NCBI RefSeq assembly: GCF_026627505.1
Contig: NZ_JAPNLK010000033.1
Span: forward strand, 1-64,000
Length of the DNA: 64,000 nucleotides
DNA from: Streptomyces sp. H27-H5
Lineage (GTDB): Bacteria > Actinomycetota > Actinomycetes > Streptomycetales > Streptomycetaceae
Direction of reading: 5' to 3'
The notes under the pieces were generated by a model. That model made no database searches. It saw only the letters and a program-made list of their open reading frames with translations, and had not been told where the DNA came from. Numbering within the stretch: position 1 is the first letter of the stretch; every line of letters starts with the position of its first letter. A program made the position numbers and the translations under genes. Shown one piece after another: positions 24,252 to 32,136 of the stretch.

Positions 24252-25580
24252 TCAGGCGGGGCCGTCGGCGACGGGAGTGGTCGGCCCCGGGTCGGCCGGG
24301 GGCTCCGACCCGGTTTCCGGCGCGGACCGGGTACCGGGCTGCGCCCCGTCCTCGGCGGGGGGCTCGTCGCCCTCGTTTCCCGCGTAGGCGCGCAGGTGAC
24401 CGATCACCGTGTTGGCGACGGCGACCAGCGGCACGGCGACGACGGCGCCGCCGATCCCCGCGACCAGTCCACCGGTCGCGACGGCCAGGACCACGGCCAG
24501 GGGATGGACCCGGACCGCACGCCCCAGGATGAAGGGCTGGAGGATGTGCCCTTCGATCTGCTGGACCGCGAGCACCACCAGCAGGGCCATGAGCGCGGTG
24601 AACACGCCCTGGGTGACGAGTGCGACGACCACGGCGAGGGCCCCGGACACCACCGCGCCGACCAGCGGCACGAACGACGCCAGGAAGATCACCACACCGA
24701 TGGGCACGGCGAGCGGGACGCCCAGGAGGTAGATGCCGACGCCGATGAAGAGCGCGTCGATCAGGGCGACGATCATCGTCCCGCGCACGTACGCGGTGAG
24801 CGTGCCCCAAGCGCGCGGACCGGCGCCCGCCACGCCCGGCCGGGCGACGGCCGGGACCAGTTTGAGCGTCCACTGCCAGATGCGCTTGCCGTCGTACAGC
24901 AGGAAGAGCGTGGAGAACATCGCCAGCAGCATGCCGGTGAAGATCTCCACGAGCACGGTCACGCCTTGGAGGCCCGTGGAAGTGATCTCGCTGGTGCTGG
25001 TGCCGATCGCGTCGCTCAGGTTCTTGGCGACGTCATTGATCTGCTGCTCGGTCACGTGGAACGGACTGTCGAGCAGCCACTGTTTGAGTTCCTCGATGCC
25101 TTCCTGGAGGCGCCCCGAGAGGGTGTCGAGGTTGTCGAGCACCTGCCAGACCACGAACCAGCCGACCAGGCCCAGCACGAGGAACCCGCAGATCGCGGTC
25201 ACCGCGGTGGCCAGGCCCTGGGACAGGCCGCTTCGGTGCAGTCGGGCGACCGTCGGCTGGAGCAGCGCGGTGACCAGAAGGGCGACGACGAAGGCGAGGA
25301 CGACGAGTCGGACGGCGCCGATGACCCGCATCAGCACCCACAGCGTGGCCGCGAGCACGAGGAACCGCCAGCCCGCCTCGGCCGCCACCCGAATGCTCCA
25401 GGGCACCGCCACGGCCGGATCCGGTGTACGGGGGCGGGCGCGTCGGGCCTCTGCCGTCCGCTCCTCCTCCGCGTTCTCCCCGTACTCCGCGTCGCGGCGC
25501 GCCTGGGCCTGCGCGCGGCGCTCGCCGAGCGCGGTCGCGCCTTCTTTCACGCGGTCGAGCCATCTGTGGATTCCGGGCAT
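24252..25580 (-). CDS. AI-2E family (PerM/YdiK-type) transporter
   Basis: A 442-residue protein from ATG 25580. A charged N-terminal stretch of about 60 residues precedes eight helices in the family's arrangement. Typical segments are VVLAFVVALLVTALLQPTVA, GVTVLVEIFTGMLLAMFSTL and IGVVIFLASFVPLVGAVVSG, and AVQQIEGHILQPFILGRAVR carries the family's conserved QxxEGHxLxP pattern. Despite the name, most members do not export AI-2; some are sodium/proton antiporters, which would fit a stress role. The C-terminal tail is acidic and proline-rich. Confidence 0.93.
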   Translation of the reverse strand: MPGIHRWLDRVKEGATALGERRAQAQARRDAEYGENAEEERTAEARRARPRTPDPAVAVPWSIRVAAEAGWRFLVLAATLWVLMRVIGAVRLVVLAFVVALLVTALLQPTVARLHRSGLSQGLATAVTAICGFLVLGLVGWFVVWQVLDNLDTLSGRLQEGIEELKQWLLDSPFHVTEQQINDVAKNLSDAIGTSTSEITSTGLQGVTVLVEIFTGMLLAMFSTLFLLYDGKRIWQWTLKLVPAVARPGVAGAGPRAWGTLTAYVRGTMIVALIDALFIGVGIYLLGVPLAVPIGVVIFLASFVPLVGAVVSGALAVVVALVTQGVFTALMALLVVLAVQQIEGHILQPFILGRAVRVHPLAVVLAVATGGLVAGIGGAVVAVPLVAVANTVIGHLRAYAGNEGDEPPAEDGAQPGTRSAPETGSEPPADPGPTTPVADGPA

Positions 25581-25648
25581 TCGGAACCTCCCTCCGTGTC
25601 GTTGCCCTTCTGCCCTCGATCTGCTCCGTCAGCCGGGTGGGCCGCGGT

Positions 25649-25677
25649 CGGTTCGGGAGTCGGTTCGGGAGTCGGTT
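25649..25677. repeat. Short tandem repeat of 12 nt
   Basis: TCGGTTCGGGAG occurs twice in tandem (25649-25672) and a third partial copy TCGGT follows. It lies in the non-coding gap between the AI-2E gene and the next gene upstream, next to a hairpin. Confidence 0.6.
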
Positions 25678-25688
25678 CACACGGCGAG

Positions 25689-25720
25689 GGGCCCGGCGTC
25701 GTGTGTCCGACGCCGGGCCC
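25689..25720 (-). terminator. 13-bp hairpin
   Basis: Arms 25689-25701 and 25708-25720 are perfectly complementary around a 6-nt loop. It lies downstream of the gene ending at 25899 and upstream of the AI-2E gene, so it likely separates the two units. Confidence 0.7.
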
Positions 25721-25898
25721 TGGGTGGTGCGGTTGCGCGGTCCACGACGGCTTCCCTCCGCTGTCCGGTACGGGGCGACTCGCCCCGGGAGGTCCAGCGT
25801 GGTTCATCCGGCCCGCTCCGGCATCCGCGCGTGACTCGGCGACCAGCGGGAGCGTGGGGGTCAAGGGCTCGATGCGGTGCCCCGACCCGGTGCGCGCC

Positions 25899-26501
25899 TC
25901 AGGTGTTGAGGAGGCGGTTGAAGAAGGAGCGGTAGCGCTGCAGCGCGAGGCGCAGGTCCTCCGTGGCGACCTGTTCGCCCCGGTCCCACTGGCCCTCCAG
26001 GTCCTGCTTGTGCGCGGAGAAGGTCCGGGCGAGCTCCTGCATCACCTCGGCCACCAGGGTGTCGGCGGACCGCACCGCTTCCTGCGGGTCGTCCACGAAG
26101 CGCCCCTGGATCTCGCTCCACTGCTTGCGCAGGCCGTCCGCGTCGGCTCCCCCGAGCAGGGGCTCGTCCGATTCGCCGGCGCCGACCTCGTCGGTGCTCG
26201 CCTCGGTGCGCGCCGGCTCGTCCCGCAGGCCGTCCCGGCCGAACTCGCGCGGGTCGCCTGCCGAGACCTCGCGCGGGTCGTCCCGTACGCCGTCCAGGGG
26301 GTCGGCCGGCAGGCCGTCCCGACCGAACTCTCGCGGGTCCTCGCGCGGGTCGTCGCGTATGACGTCGCCCTCGGTCCCGGCGGTGGTGTCGGCCCCGCCG
26401 GGATACACGCCGGAGCCGCGCTCGGTACCCGGGTGGGCGAGGCTCTCCGTGGTCAGGCGGCCCTCGACGGGTCGGCCGGTCGTGTCTTCGTTCTCCCGCA
26501 T
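25899..26501 (-). CDS. Unknown protein with acidic repeats and a domain shared with its neighbour
   Basis: A 200-residue acidic protein from ATG 26501. Residues 50-100 contain imperfect repeats of DPREFGRDGL. The C-terminal 70 residues (WSEIQGRFVDDPQEAVRSAD, TLVAEVMQELARTFSAHKQD, ATEDLRLALQRYRSFFNRLL) align by eye with the C-terminus of the next gene upstream: FVD-P-AV-AD-LV and RYR/HYR-FF/LF-LL. So a helical domain of about 75-90 residues has been duplicated. It starts 1 nt after that gene's stop, so the pair is translationally coupled. Function unknown. Confidence 0.77.
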   Translation of the reverse strand: MRENEDTTGRPVEGRLTTESLAHPGTERGSGVYPGGADTTAGTEGDVIRDDPREDPREFGRDGLPADPLDGVRDDPREVSAGDPREFGRDGLRDEPARTEASTDEVGAGESDEPLLGGADADGLRKQWSEIQGRFVDDPQEAVRSADTLVAEVMQELARTFSAHKQDLEGQWDRGEQVATEDLRLALQRYRSFFNRLLNT

Positions 26502-26502
26502 G

Positions 26503-27051
26503 TCATCGGCTCCCTTGGTTCGTGTTCGTCAGCAGGTCGTCGAACAGAGCGCGGTAGTGCACCATCGCCCCGCGGAGTTCCTCGGTCGTCGTCTCGCCCT
26601 CGCCGCTGCGCACGTTGACCTCGTGGGCCGCGCGGTAGTGTTCGAGGGTGCGTCCGTGTTCGACGGACAGGTCACGCAGTTGTCCGTGGAACCCGTCCGC
26701 CGGGTAGCCGCGCTCCCGCATCAGCCGGGACACCAGCTCGTCGGCCCGGGCGACCGACCCTTCCGGGCGGTCCACGAAGGCTTCCTGTACGCCGCGCCAC
26801 TCCTCGGCGTACTCCGTCCGGCGTTCGGCGGGCAGGTCCTTGATCTCGAACGTGTCGTGGCGCTGTTGGCGCGCCCTCAGCTCGCGGTCGGCCGCCATCC
26901 GGCTGCCGGCGGCCTCGGCCGTCCGGTCGTATTCGGGGCCGAACTGCCGCTGGAGGTTCCTGCGGCGCGTGAACAACCACACTCCCGCGGCGAGGGCGAT
27001 GAGCACCAGCGCGGCGGGAACGATGATCGCGATGAGCGTGCTTGTGGACAT
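26503..27051 (-). CDS. Membrane-anchored unknown protein with the same C-terminal domain
   Basis: A 182-residue protein from ATG 27051. One N-terminal transmembrane helix (STLIAIIVPAALVLIALAAG) is followed by basic RRRNLQRQFGPEYDRTAEAA. The cytoplasmic part has YAEEWRGVQEAFVDRPEGSV, ARADELVSRLMRERGYPADG and EELRGAMVHYRALFDDLLTN. The last part is paralogous to the downstream protein. Together they look like a membrane-bound and a soluble form of one domain. I recall similar YSIRK-less, single-helix proteins in Streptomyces annotated only as secreted or membrane hypothetical proteins. Confidence 0.8.
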   Translation of the reverse strand: MSTSTLIAIIVPAALVLIALAAGVWLFTRRRNLQRQFGPEYDRTAEAAGSRMAADRELRARQQRHDTFEIKDLPAERRTEYAEEWRGVQEAFVDRPEGSVARADELVSRLMRERGYPADGFHGQLRDLSVEHGRTLEHYRAAHEVNVRSGEGETTTEELRGAMVHYRALFDDLLTNTNQGSR

Positions 27052-27238
27052 GTTGGCCTCCAGGCCGCGGCCTCGTCTCTTCGGTTGCTGTGGCGGCTGC
27101 CCGCAACCCCCGGGCACAAACCCGCCCGGGTGGAGTCGAGATGAGTGGGTGTAAGTGGGTGGGGTGGCAGGGGCCACCGGTGCGCGCGCCGCCCTCGGGA
27201 GTGGTGTGTGCACCCCTCGGCGGGTCGCGCGGCGCGTG

Positions 27239-27649
27239 TCAGCTCGTGTGCGGGTGGGGCGGGCCGGCGGGGTGGAAGCAGGCGGTGATCGCCTTGCCGC
27301 CGTGGCAGGCGTGCACGTCCCAGGTGTCGGCGAGCGTCGCCACGATGCCCAGGCCGCGCCCGGAGGTCGCTCCCTCGCCGGGCTCGCGCGGCTCGGGCAG
27401 GTGGGGGTCGCCGTCGGCGACGCTCACGTGCAGGCAGCTGCCGTCCCAGGTCAGCACCAGATGTGCGGCACCCTCGGTGTGCAGGTGCGCGTTGGTGACC
27501 AGCTCGGACACGGTGAGCAGGACGGAGTGCACGGTGTCCGGCTCCTCCCGTGCCCACGGCAGGGTGTCGAGGTGTTCGTCGGTCCAGCGGCGTGCCGCAC
27601 GGACTCCTTCGGCGATGGGGAACGAGCGTGCCCATCCGACCGCTTTCAT
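27239..27649 (-). CDS. Anti-sigma-type ATP-binding protein (RsbW/SpoIIAB-like HATPase)
   Basis: A 136-residue single HATPase_c domain from ATG 27649, with GGAG 9 nt upstream. The N box is LTVSELVTNAHLHTEGAAHL, the Asp box is HVSVADGDPHLPEPRE, and the G box is SGRGLGIVATLADTWD. Proteins of this kind bind ATP and either sequester a sigma factor or phosphorylate a STAS partner. No sigma or STAS gene is adjacent, so its partner is encoded elsewhere. Confidence 0.9.
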   Translation of the reverse strand: MKAVGWARSFPIAEGVRAARRWTDEHLDTLPWAREEPDTVHSVLLTVSELVTNAHLHTEGAAHLVLTWDGSCLHVSVADGDPHLPEPREPGEGATSGRGLGIVATLADTWDVHACHGGKAITACFHPAGPPHPHTS

Positions 27650-27817
27650 GACCACTGGCTCCGCCTCCCGCCTGTTCCCGGACCGACCGGCCCTGATACC
27701 CGTGACTCGTGTGCCCGTCGCTCGTGTGGCCTCATGGCGCTGTCCGGCTGTCCGTCCGCGTGCCCTTCGCCGTGTCGAGCGTGCCCCCTCGGGCGGCCGG
27801 CACGCCGGCGAGCGTCG

Positions 27818-28240
27818 TCATTCGGCGGCGAACACCTCGGCGAGGAAGCCGTCGACGTCCTGGTTCTCCTCACCCGCGGCCACCATGGCGTAGGTCTGTT
27901 CCAGGAACCGCGACACCGCGCCGGCGTCCGCGAGGAGCACCGCGCGTCCCTGACCCGACGAGGGGTCGCCGCGCAGCTCGAAGCGGACGGCGGGATGTGC
28001 GCCGTCCCGCTGGGGTCGCAGGGAGACGTCTCCCTCCCCCACGGGCCGGCGCAGCCCGTCGGCCAGCATCTGCCGGTCGAGGTACCACTGGGCCAGGAAG
28101 GTCTCGCCGTACACGAACTGTGCCCGGACCGCGTGCGGGTCGCTGCCTTCGTAGGTCATCCGGGCCTCGACGACGAGCGGGAGTCCCGCTTCCTCTTCTT
28201 CCAGACGCATCGAAATCGTGTCCGACACACAGGTCTTCAC
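27818..28240 (-). CDS. SsgA-like (SALP) sporulation/cell-division regulator
   Basis: A 140-residue protein from GTG 28240, with GGAGG 5 nt upstream. The SALP features are VVEARMTYEGSDPHAVRAQF and GETFLAQWYLDRQMLADGLR, then PVGEGDVSLRPQRDGAHPAV and LLADAGAVSRFLEQTYAMVA. SALPs occur only in sporulating actinomycetes and steer septum placement, cell-wall remodelling and spore maturation. Which paralogue (SsgA-G or other) cannot be decided by eye. It stands among small membrane and stress genes. Confidence 0.92.
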   Translation of the reverse strand: MKTCVSDTISMRLEEEEAGLPLVVEARMTYEGSDPHAVRAQFVYGETFLAQWYLDRQMLADGLRRPVGEGDVSLRPQRDGAHPAVRFELRGDPSSGQGRAVLLADAGAVSRFLEQTYAMVAAGEENQDVDGFLAEVFAAE

Positions 28241-28313
28241 AGGGGCCTCCGGAACGCGGTCGGTGGATTCCTCCGCCTGCCCTCGGAACGCCCCCTCATG
28301 CCTGGCCGGTTCC

Positions 28314-28853
28314 TCAGTCCTCGTCGGTGTAGCGGAAGCGGGCCCACAGGGGCAGGAGGAACCAGCAGACGAGGAACCAGAGGAACACCCCGGCCACGAT
28401 CCACGGCGCGAGCATGTTGTGGGTGGCGACCCGCAGGACGAGCAGCAGGGCGGTCACGAGGGTGCACAACAACAGGACCAGTCCGACGAAGGTGAGCCGG
28501 GAGCACCAGGCGACGGCCTGGGGCTTGATGCGACGGCCCGAGACGATCCGATGGAAGGCGACCGGGGCGATCAGGGCGCCGGTGGCGAGCGATCCCAGGA
28601 CGACGGTGATGATGTAGATCGTCTTGTCGGTCGACGGGAGCCCGTGGAAGAGCGGGGTGAACACGACCGTCAGCAGGAAGCCGAAGAGGATCTGCACTCC
28701 GGTCTGGGCCACGCGTATCTCTTGTACGAGTTCCTGCCATTGGCGGTCGGCGCGCTCCTCGGGGCTCTCGCCTCTGCCGTCGTGCGACCGCCCTCGTCCG
28801 GCCACGGGGGTCTTGCCCTCGTCGTCGGACGCGGCCTGTGCGGGGTCCGCCAT
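28314..28853 (-). CDS. DUF6328-like four-helix membrane protein
   Basis: A 179-residue protein from ATG 28853. A polar N-terminus is followed by EERADRQWQELVQEIRVAQT, a conserved amphipathic segment, and four helices (GVQILFGFLLTVVFTPLFHG, YIITVVLGSLATGALIAPVA, FVGLVLLLCTLVTALLLVLR, WIVAGVFLWFLVCWFLLPLW). The pattern matches DUF6328 membrane proteins of actinobacteria, whose function is unknown. Confidence 0.85.
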   Translation of the reverse strand: MADPAQAASDDEGKTPVAGRGRSHDGRGESPEERADRQWQELVQEIRVAQTGVQILFGFLLTVVFTPLFHGLPSTDKTIYIITVVLGSLATGALIAPVAFHRIVSGRRIKPQAVAWCSRLTFVGLVLLLCTLVTALLLVLRVATHNMLAPWIVAGVFLWFLVCWFLLPLWARFRYTDED

Positions 28854-28969
28854 GATGATGTCCCTTCTGGCGGCCTTCCGGCCGCGCGGCGTGAGTCCGC
28901 GGGGCCGCGGTGGGGAGGGGACCTCCCGAAATCATCGAACGCATGCCCGGGCGAACGCGTCTCACACCC

Positions 28970-29007
28970 GTCGGATCCGCGCGCGACACCGGTCGGATCC
29001 GCGCGCG
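28970..29007. repeat. 16-nt direct repeat, 22-nt period
   Basis: GTCGGATCCGCGCGCG occurs at 28970-28985 and again at 28992-29007. It is immediately followed by a small GGCGCC...GGCGCC hairpin. It could be a regulator-binding repeat for the DUF6328 gene or a duplication scar. Confidence 0.55.
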
Positions 29008-29047
29008 GCGCCCGTGTAGGGCGCCGTCGGGGGTCGCCGGGTGCGCG

Positions 29048-29083
29048 CGAGGGGCGGACACCGCGATCGGTGTCCGCCCCTCG
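29048..29083 (-). terminator. Perfect 16-bp hairpin
   Basis: Arms 29048-29063 and 29068-29083 are fully complementary around CGAT. It lies downstream of the DUF6131-like gene on the minus strand. Confidence 0.75.
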
Positions 29084-29192
29084 GCCGTGCGGTGGAACGA
29101 ACCACCGGCCCGGTGTGTGTGGTTGCCCGCGTACGGGCCGATGTGTGACGCCGTGAAGGACACCGCCTACCGGCGTCCGGTGGTTGCGTCGC

Positions 29193-29348
29193 CTAGTAGT
29201 AGTGCTTCCGTCCGCCCAGAGCGTGCCCCATGGCGCCCAGGATCCACAGGATCAGGCCTACGACGATGAGGATGATCCCGATGGTGTACAGGATGCTGAT
29301 GTGGGCCACGATCGCGACGATGAGCAGGATTACTCCGAGGATGATCAC
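29193..29348 (-). CDS. DUF6131-like two-helix membrane protein (51 aa)
   Basis: GTG 29348 is preceded by GGAGGG. The 51-residue product starts MIILGVILLIVAIVAHISIL, continues YTIGIILIVVGLILWILGAM and ends GHALGGRKHYY. Two hydrophobic helices and the His/Tyr-rich tail match the DUF6131 proteins common in Streptomyces, usually near stress-regulated genes. Its function is unknown. Confidence 0.8.
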   Translation of the reverse strand: MIILGVILLIVAIVAHISILYTIGIILIVVGLILWILGAMGHALGGRKHYY

Positions 29349-29424
29349 GGTGCCCTCCGATCTTCGCGTGATGATTCTTCACTGTGGGCCCGGTGGCCGC
29401 GTGGCTCCGGGGTGGGGGGACGGT

Positions 29425-29688
29425 TCAGTGTCCGAACAGGTGCCGCCTTCGAGGGACTCCTCCCGCGGGGCGGGACTCGTCGGTGGGCGGGGCTTGGGTG
29501 GTGGGGGCGTTGGCGGGGTCCGGGTCGGCCGGGGCCCGCGTGAGCGTGACGCCCGTCGCGGGATCCCGGTAACCGAGGACGTCGAATCCCTGTCCGATCC
29601 CTTGGCCGACCCCGGCGTTGCCGAGGACACCGGCGATCGCGACGACGACCGCGGCGATCAGAACGACCAGCCCGAGGGTGATCAGCAT
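29425..29688 (-). CDS. Small membrane protein, C-terminus possibly altered
   Basis: ATG 29688 with GGGAGG upstream gives MLITLGLVVLIAAVVVAIAG and VLGNAGVGQGIGQGFDVLGY. This start resembles a family of Streptomyces proteins that, as I recall, continue with a second transmembrane helix after the FGY motif. Here the remaining 45 residues are polar and proline-rich (ATGVTLTRAPADPDPANAPT) with no second helix. Either this is a one-helix variant or the 3' part was replaced by rearrangement. I found no simple frameshift that restores the helix. Confidence 0.58.
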   Translation of the reverse strand: MLITLGLVVLIAAVVVAIAGVLGNAGVGQGIGQGFDVLGYRDPATGVTLTRAPADPDPANAPTTQAPPTDESRPAGGVPRRRHLFGH

Positions 29689-29876
29689 GGCGCCCTCCCA
29701 GCGAATTCGTGCGCCGAAGGGGCGCACGGGGCAGCCTTCAACCACGCTCCTGCCCGTTTATCCGCTCTCCATACCGGACTGCGTTCATTGCCCCGAAACC
29801 CCCCGGAAAGGCAGCGTGCGGGAACCGGTGGCCCTTGGGGCGTGCCGGTGGGGTGCGGCCGGTCGTTGATGCTCCC

Positions 29877-30248
29877 GTGGAGCGCCGATTTCAGTTGAGT
29901 GACGAGGCCTGGACCGCGATCGAGACGCGGCTCGGCAGGCCCGCGGCCCGTGTGGAGCGCACGGCCGTCGAGGCCATCGTGTGGAAACTGTCGACGGGAG
30001 CCGCCTGGCGGGATCTACCCGCCCGGTACGGCCCCTGGCACAGCATGGCCGAGCGGTACCGGATCTGGGTCGGTGACGGCACTTGGGGCCGCATCGAGGC
30101 GGCACTGGTGTCCTCCCCCGCCGATCTGGTGGGCGAGGACGACTGGAGCACCCGATGGCTCCCCCGGCAGGCCGACACCGCACCCGCCGACGAGGCTTCG
30201 GGCCTCGCCGCCCGGACGGGGCCGGCCGGGGAGGCCGGGGCGCCGTGA
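29877..30248 (+). CDS. Orphan IS5-type transposase N-terminal domain (DUF4096-like)
   Basis: A 123-residue protein from GTG 29877. It contains only the DNA-binding helical domain found at the N-terminus of IS5-family transposases: RRFQLSDEAWTAIETRLGRP, AVEAIVWKLSTGAAWRDLPA and YGPWHSMAERYRIWVGDGTW. A DDE catalytic domain is absent; the tail is low-complexity (EASGLAARTGPAGEAGAP). It may be a transposase remnant or a domesticated DNA-binding protein. Two unusual hairpins follow, one containing a possible insertion-element end. Confidence 0.7.
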   Translation: MERRFQLSDEAWTAIETRLGRPAARVERTAVEAIVWKLSTGAAWRDLPARYGPWHSMAERYRIWVGDGTWGRIEAALVSSPADLVGEDDWSTRWLPRQADTAPADEASGLAARTGPAGEAGAP

Positions 30249-30356
30249 CCGGCCGGGAAGGGGGGACACCGCCCTCGACCCGAGGTGACCGGTTCCCGTC
30301 GACGCCGGTGACCACTTCGTCGATCGGTCGTTGAACCCGACGCTCGGCGAAACGAA

Positions 30357-30399
30357 CACCACGAGGTCCCGGAGCCCCCGCATCCGGGACCTCGTGGTG
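30357..30399. terminator. Perfect 16-bp hairpin
   Basis: Arms 30357-30372 and 30384-30399 (CACCACGAGGTCCCGG and its complement) enclose an 11-nt loop. It is about 110 nt after the transposase-domain gene and probably ends its transcript. Confidence 0.65.
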
Positions 30400-30432
30400 T
30401 CCCGGGCCGACCGGGGCACTCTGCGGGTCACG

Positions 30433-30488
30433 AGGTCGTCTCTTTCGGATCTTGCGGGGGCCGCGGCAAGATCCGAAAGAGACGGCCT
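30433..30488. repeat. 23-bp inverted repeat containing the duplicated 22-nt element
   Basis: Arms 30433-30455 and 30466-30488 pair with a single G-T mismatch across a 10-nt loop. The right arm carries AGATCCGAAAGAGACGGCCTAG, a near-copy of the single element at 18641-18662. The structure could end transcription of the minus-strand gene whose TAG stop it abuts. It also looks like two abutted ends of an insertion element. Confidence 0.65.
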
Positions 30489-30771
30489 AGGGCAGGCCCG
30501 CGGCCCGCCGACGCTCCAGCATCTCCCCGACCGACACCGTCGGCATGTGCCCGGCCAGCGCGACCGCGACCCGCGGGCCCCGGTCGGCGTCGGCGGCGAG
30601 CATCGCCCGGCCCCACCAGCGCAGCAGTACGCCCCTCGCCTCGTCGGGCGCGGCGAGCAGGAGTTCGGCGTGGAACTCCCGGCGGCACTCCCCCGACAGC
30701 GCCGCCGCGATGCCCTCGGCGTGCCGCGGGATCCGCCGCGGTCCGTGCGGGTGAACCGGTTGCGCGCTCAT
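30487..30771 (-). CDS. Hypothetical helical protein (94 aa)
   Basis: ATG 30771 gives MSAQPVHPHGPRRIPRHAEG. The rest, IAAALSGECRREFHAELLLA, PDEARGVLLRWWGRAMLAAD and GEMLERRRAAGLP, is helical and resembles the antitoxin-like DUF6247 group in a loose way. No toxin-like gene is adjacent. The TAG stop is part of the 22-nt repeated element. Confidence 0.6.
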   Translation of the reverse strand: MSAQPVHPHGPRRIPRHAEGIAAALSGECRREFHAELLLAAPDEARGVLLRWWGRAMLAADADRGPRVAVALAGHMPTVSVGEMLERRRAAGLP

Positions 30772-31263
30772 GGGACGTTCCCCTCGATCGACTGCTGCCC
30801 CGAGTCTGCCCCCTGGCGGGCCGTGAGGTCGAGCGTTCGCGCGCAAAGCCGGTCCGTGCGCCCGTTCGGATCGCGGCGGCGCCGTCCGTGTCGCCTCGGA
30901 CATGACAGCCGGTCAGCGGCGTCGTGACCGCGGGCCGGTCTCCCCGGGATGACGGGTCGCGAGGGCCGGGCCGCCGCCGCGTCCGCTCTCTCGGTCGCTC
31001 ACTCGCGGACGGGCAGCCGGCCCGGCCTCGTCGGTCATTCGGAGCCGCCCCACGAGGGGATTGGCCGGGTGACGGGTACGGCGACCCGGCCGGGACACGA
31101 GGACACCGTCCGCGCCCGCGCGCCCGGCTCCGTCCGGACCGTCCCTCGCGACCAGGCATTCATCCGTCGGCCACGAAATGTTTCTTACCGGCCAGTAGAC
31201 ATGGCGGCGACGCTCCCCAAGCATGGGCGCGTACATGCCAACGTGTGACGAGGAGCGTCCCCC
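30772..31263. other. Long intergenic region
   Basis: About 490 bp between divergent genes. Open frames here are GC-rich noise without ribosome-binding sites. A less GC-rich patch at 31165-31205 (GAAATGTTTCTTACCGG) is the most promoter-like part and lies upstream of the phosphatase gene. Confidence 0.4.
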
Positions 31264-31947
31264 ATGCGCAGCACCCGCCCCCGCACCACCCGCACCGCCA
31301 CCGCCGCCGCGGTGGCCGCCGCGGCCACCGTCCTGACCCTGCTTCCGGCCACCGCCGCGGACGCGGCCGACCGATCCGCGCCCACGTCCGCGCCCGCGGT
31401 CTCGGCCCCCGCCGCGTCCGCGCCCGGCGGCAACGCCGCGATCCTCGGCATCGACTACGCCACCTGGCAGCGGGACGTCGCCGACGTCATCGACGCGGCC
31501 CGCCCCGCCATCGAGCAGCGCATCGCCGCCTCGCCCGCCGGGGAGAAGCCCGCGCTCGTCCTCGACATCGACAACAGCTCGTTGGAGACGGACTTCCACT
31601 GGTTCTGGACCTTCCCCACTCCCGCGATCGGCAAGGTCCGTGACCTCACCCGGTACGCGAACGAGCGTGGGGTCGCCGTCTTCTTCGTGACCGCGCGCCC
31701 GGGGATCGTGTACTCCCTCACCGAACGCAACCTGAAGGCCGTCGGCTACCCGGTCTCGGGCCTGTACGTCCGGGACCTGCCGGACCTGTTCCACGAGGTC
31801 AGCACGTACAAGACGGGCAAGCGCGCCGAGATCGAGGCCCGCGGCTACACGATCATCGCCAACATCGGGAACAACGCGAGCGACCTCGTCGGCGGCCACG
31901 CCGAACGCACCGTGAAGCTGCCCGACTACGGCGGCAAGCTGTCCTGA
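31264..31947 (+). CDS. Secreted HAD-superfamily acid phosphatase
   Basis: A 227-residue protein from ATG 31264, which has GAGGAG upstream. A Sec signal peptide (TATAAAVAAAATVLTLLPAT, cleavage near ADA) leads to a HAD domain. Motif I is LVLDIDNSSLETD with the DxD nucleophile, motif II is FFVTARPG, and motif III/IV is TGKRAEIEARGYTIIANIGN. This matches class B/IIIB secreted acid phosphatases. It should hydrolyse phosphomonoesters outside the cell, supplying phosphate. Confidence 0.9.
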   Translation: MRSTRPRTTRTATAAAVAAAATVLTLLPATAADAADRSAPTSAPAVSAPAASAPGGNAAILGIDYATWQRDVADVIDAARPAIEQRIAASPAGEKPALVLDIDNSSLETDFHWFWTFPTPAIGKVRDLTRYANERGVAVFFVTARPGIVYSLTERNLKAVGYPVSGLYVRDLPDLFHEVSTYKTGKRAEIEARGYTIIANIGNNASDLVGGHAERTVKLPDYGGKLS

Positions 31948-32136
31948 CGCCGGCGGAGGCCGCGGCCGGGTGGCCGTCGTGTGCGACGCACGCCCACCCG
32001 CCCGCGGCCGAACCGCGTCCTTCGCGGCACAGGGCGGCGCCCGTCCGCCGAGTGGCGTGGATCACGGCAACGTATCGCGCGCGGGCGGCGACTTGGGGGT
32101 GTCAGGTCACCGCCCGAGGCAAGGAACGAAGCTCAC

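Larger units (their letters stand above)
28854..29192. other. Intergenic region with direct repeat and hairpins
   Basis: About 340 bp between two minus-strand genes with no credible gene. The right half holds a 16-nt direct repeat, a GGCGCC hairpin and a strong terminator hairpin, listed separately. The left part should contain the DUF6328 gene's promoter. Confidence 0.5.

Noticed and set aside
25547-25864. A proline-rich 105-residue minus-strand frame
   Set aside because: It overlaps the AI-2E gene start, spans a hairpin and a 12-nt tandem repeat, and has no ribosome-binding site or folded-protein character.
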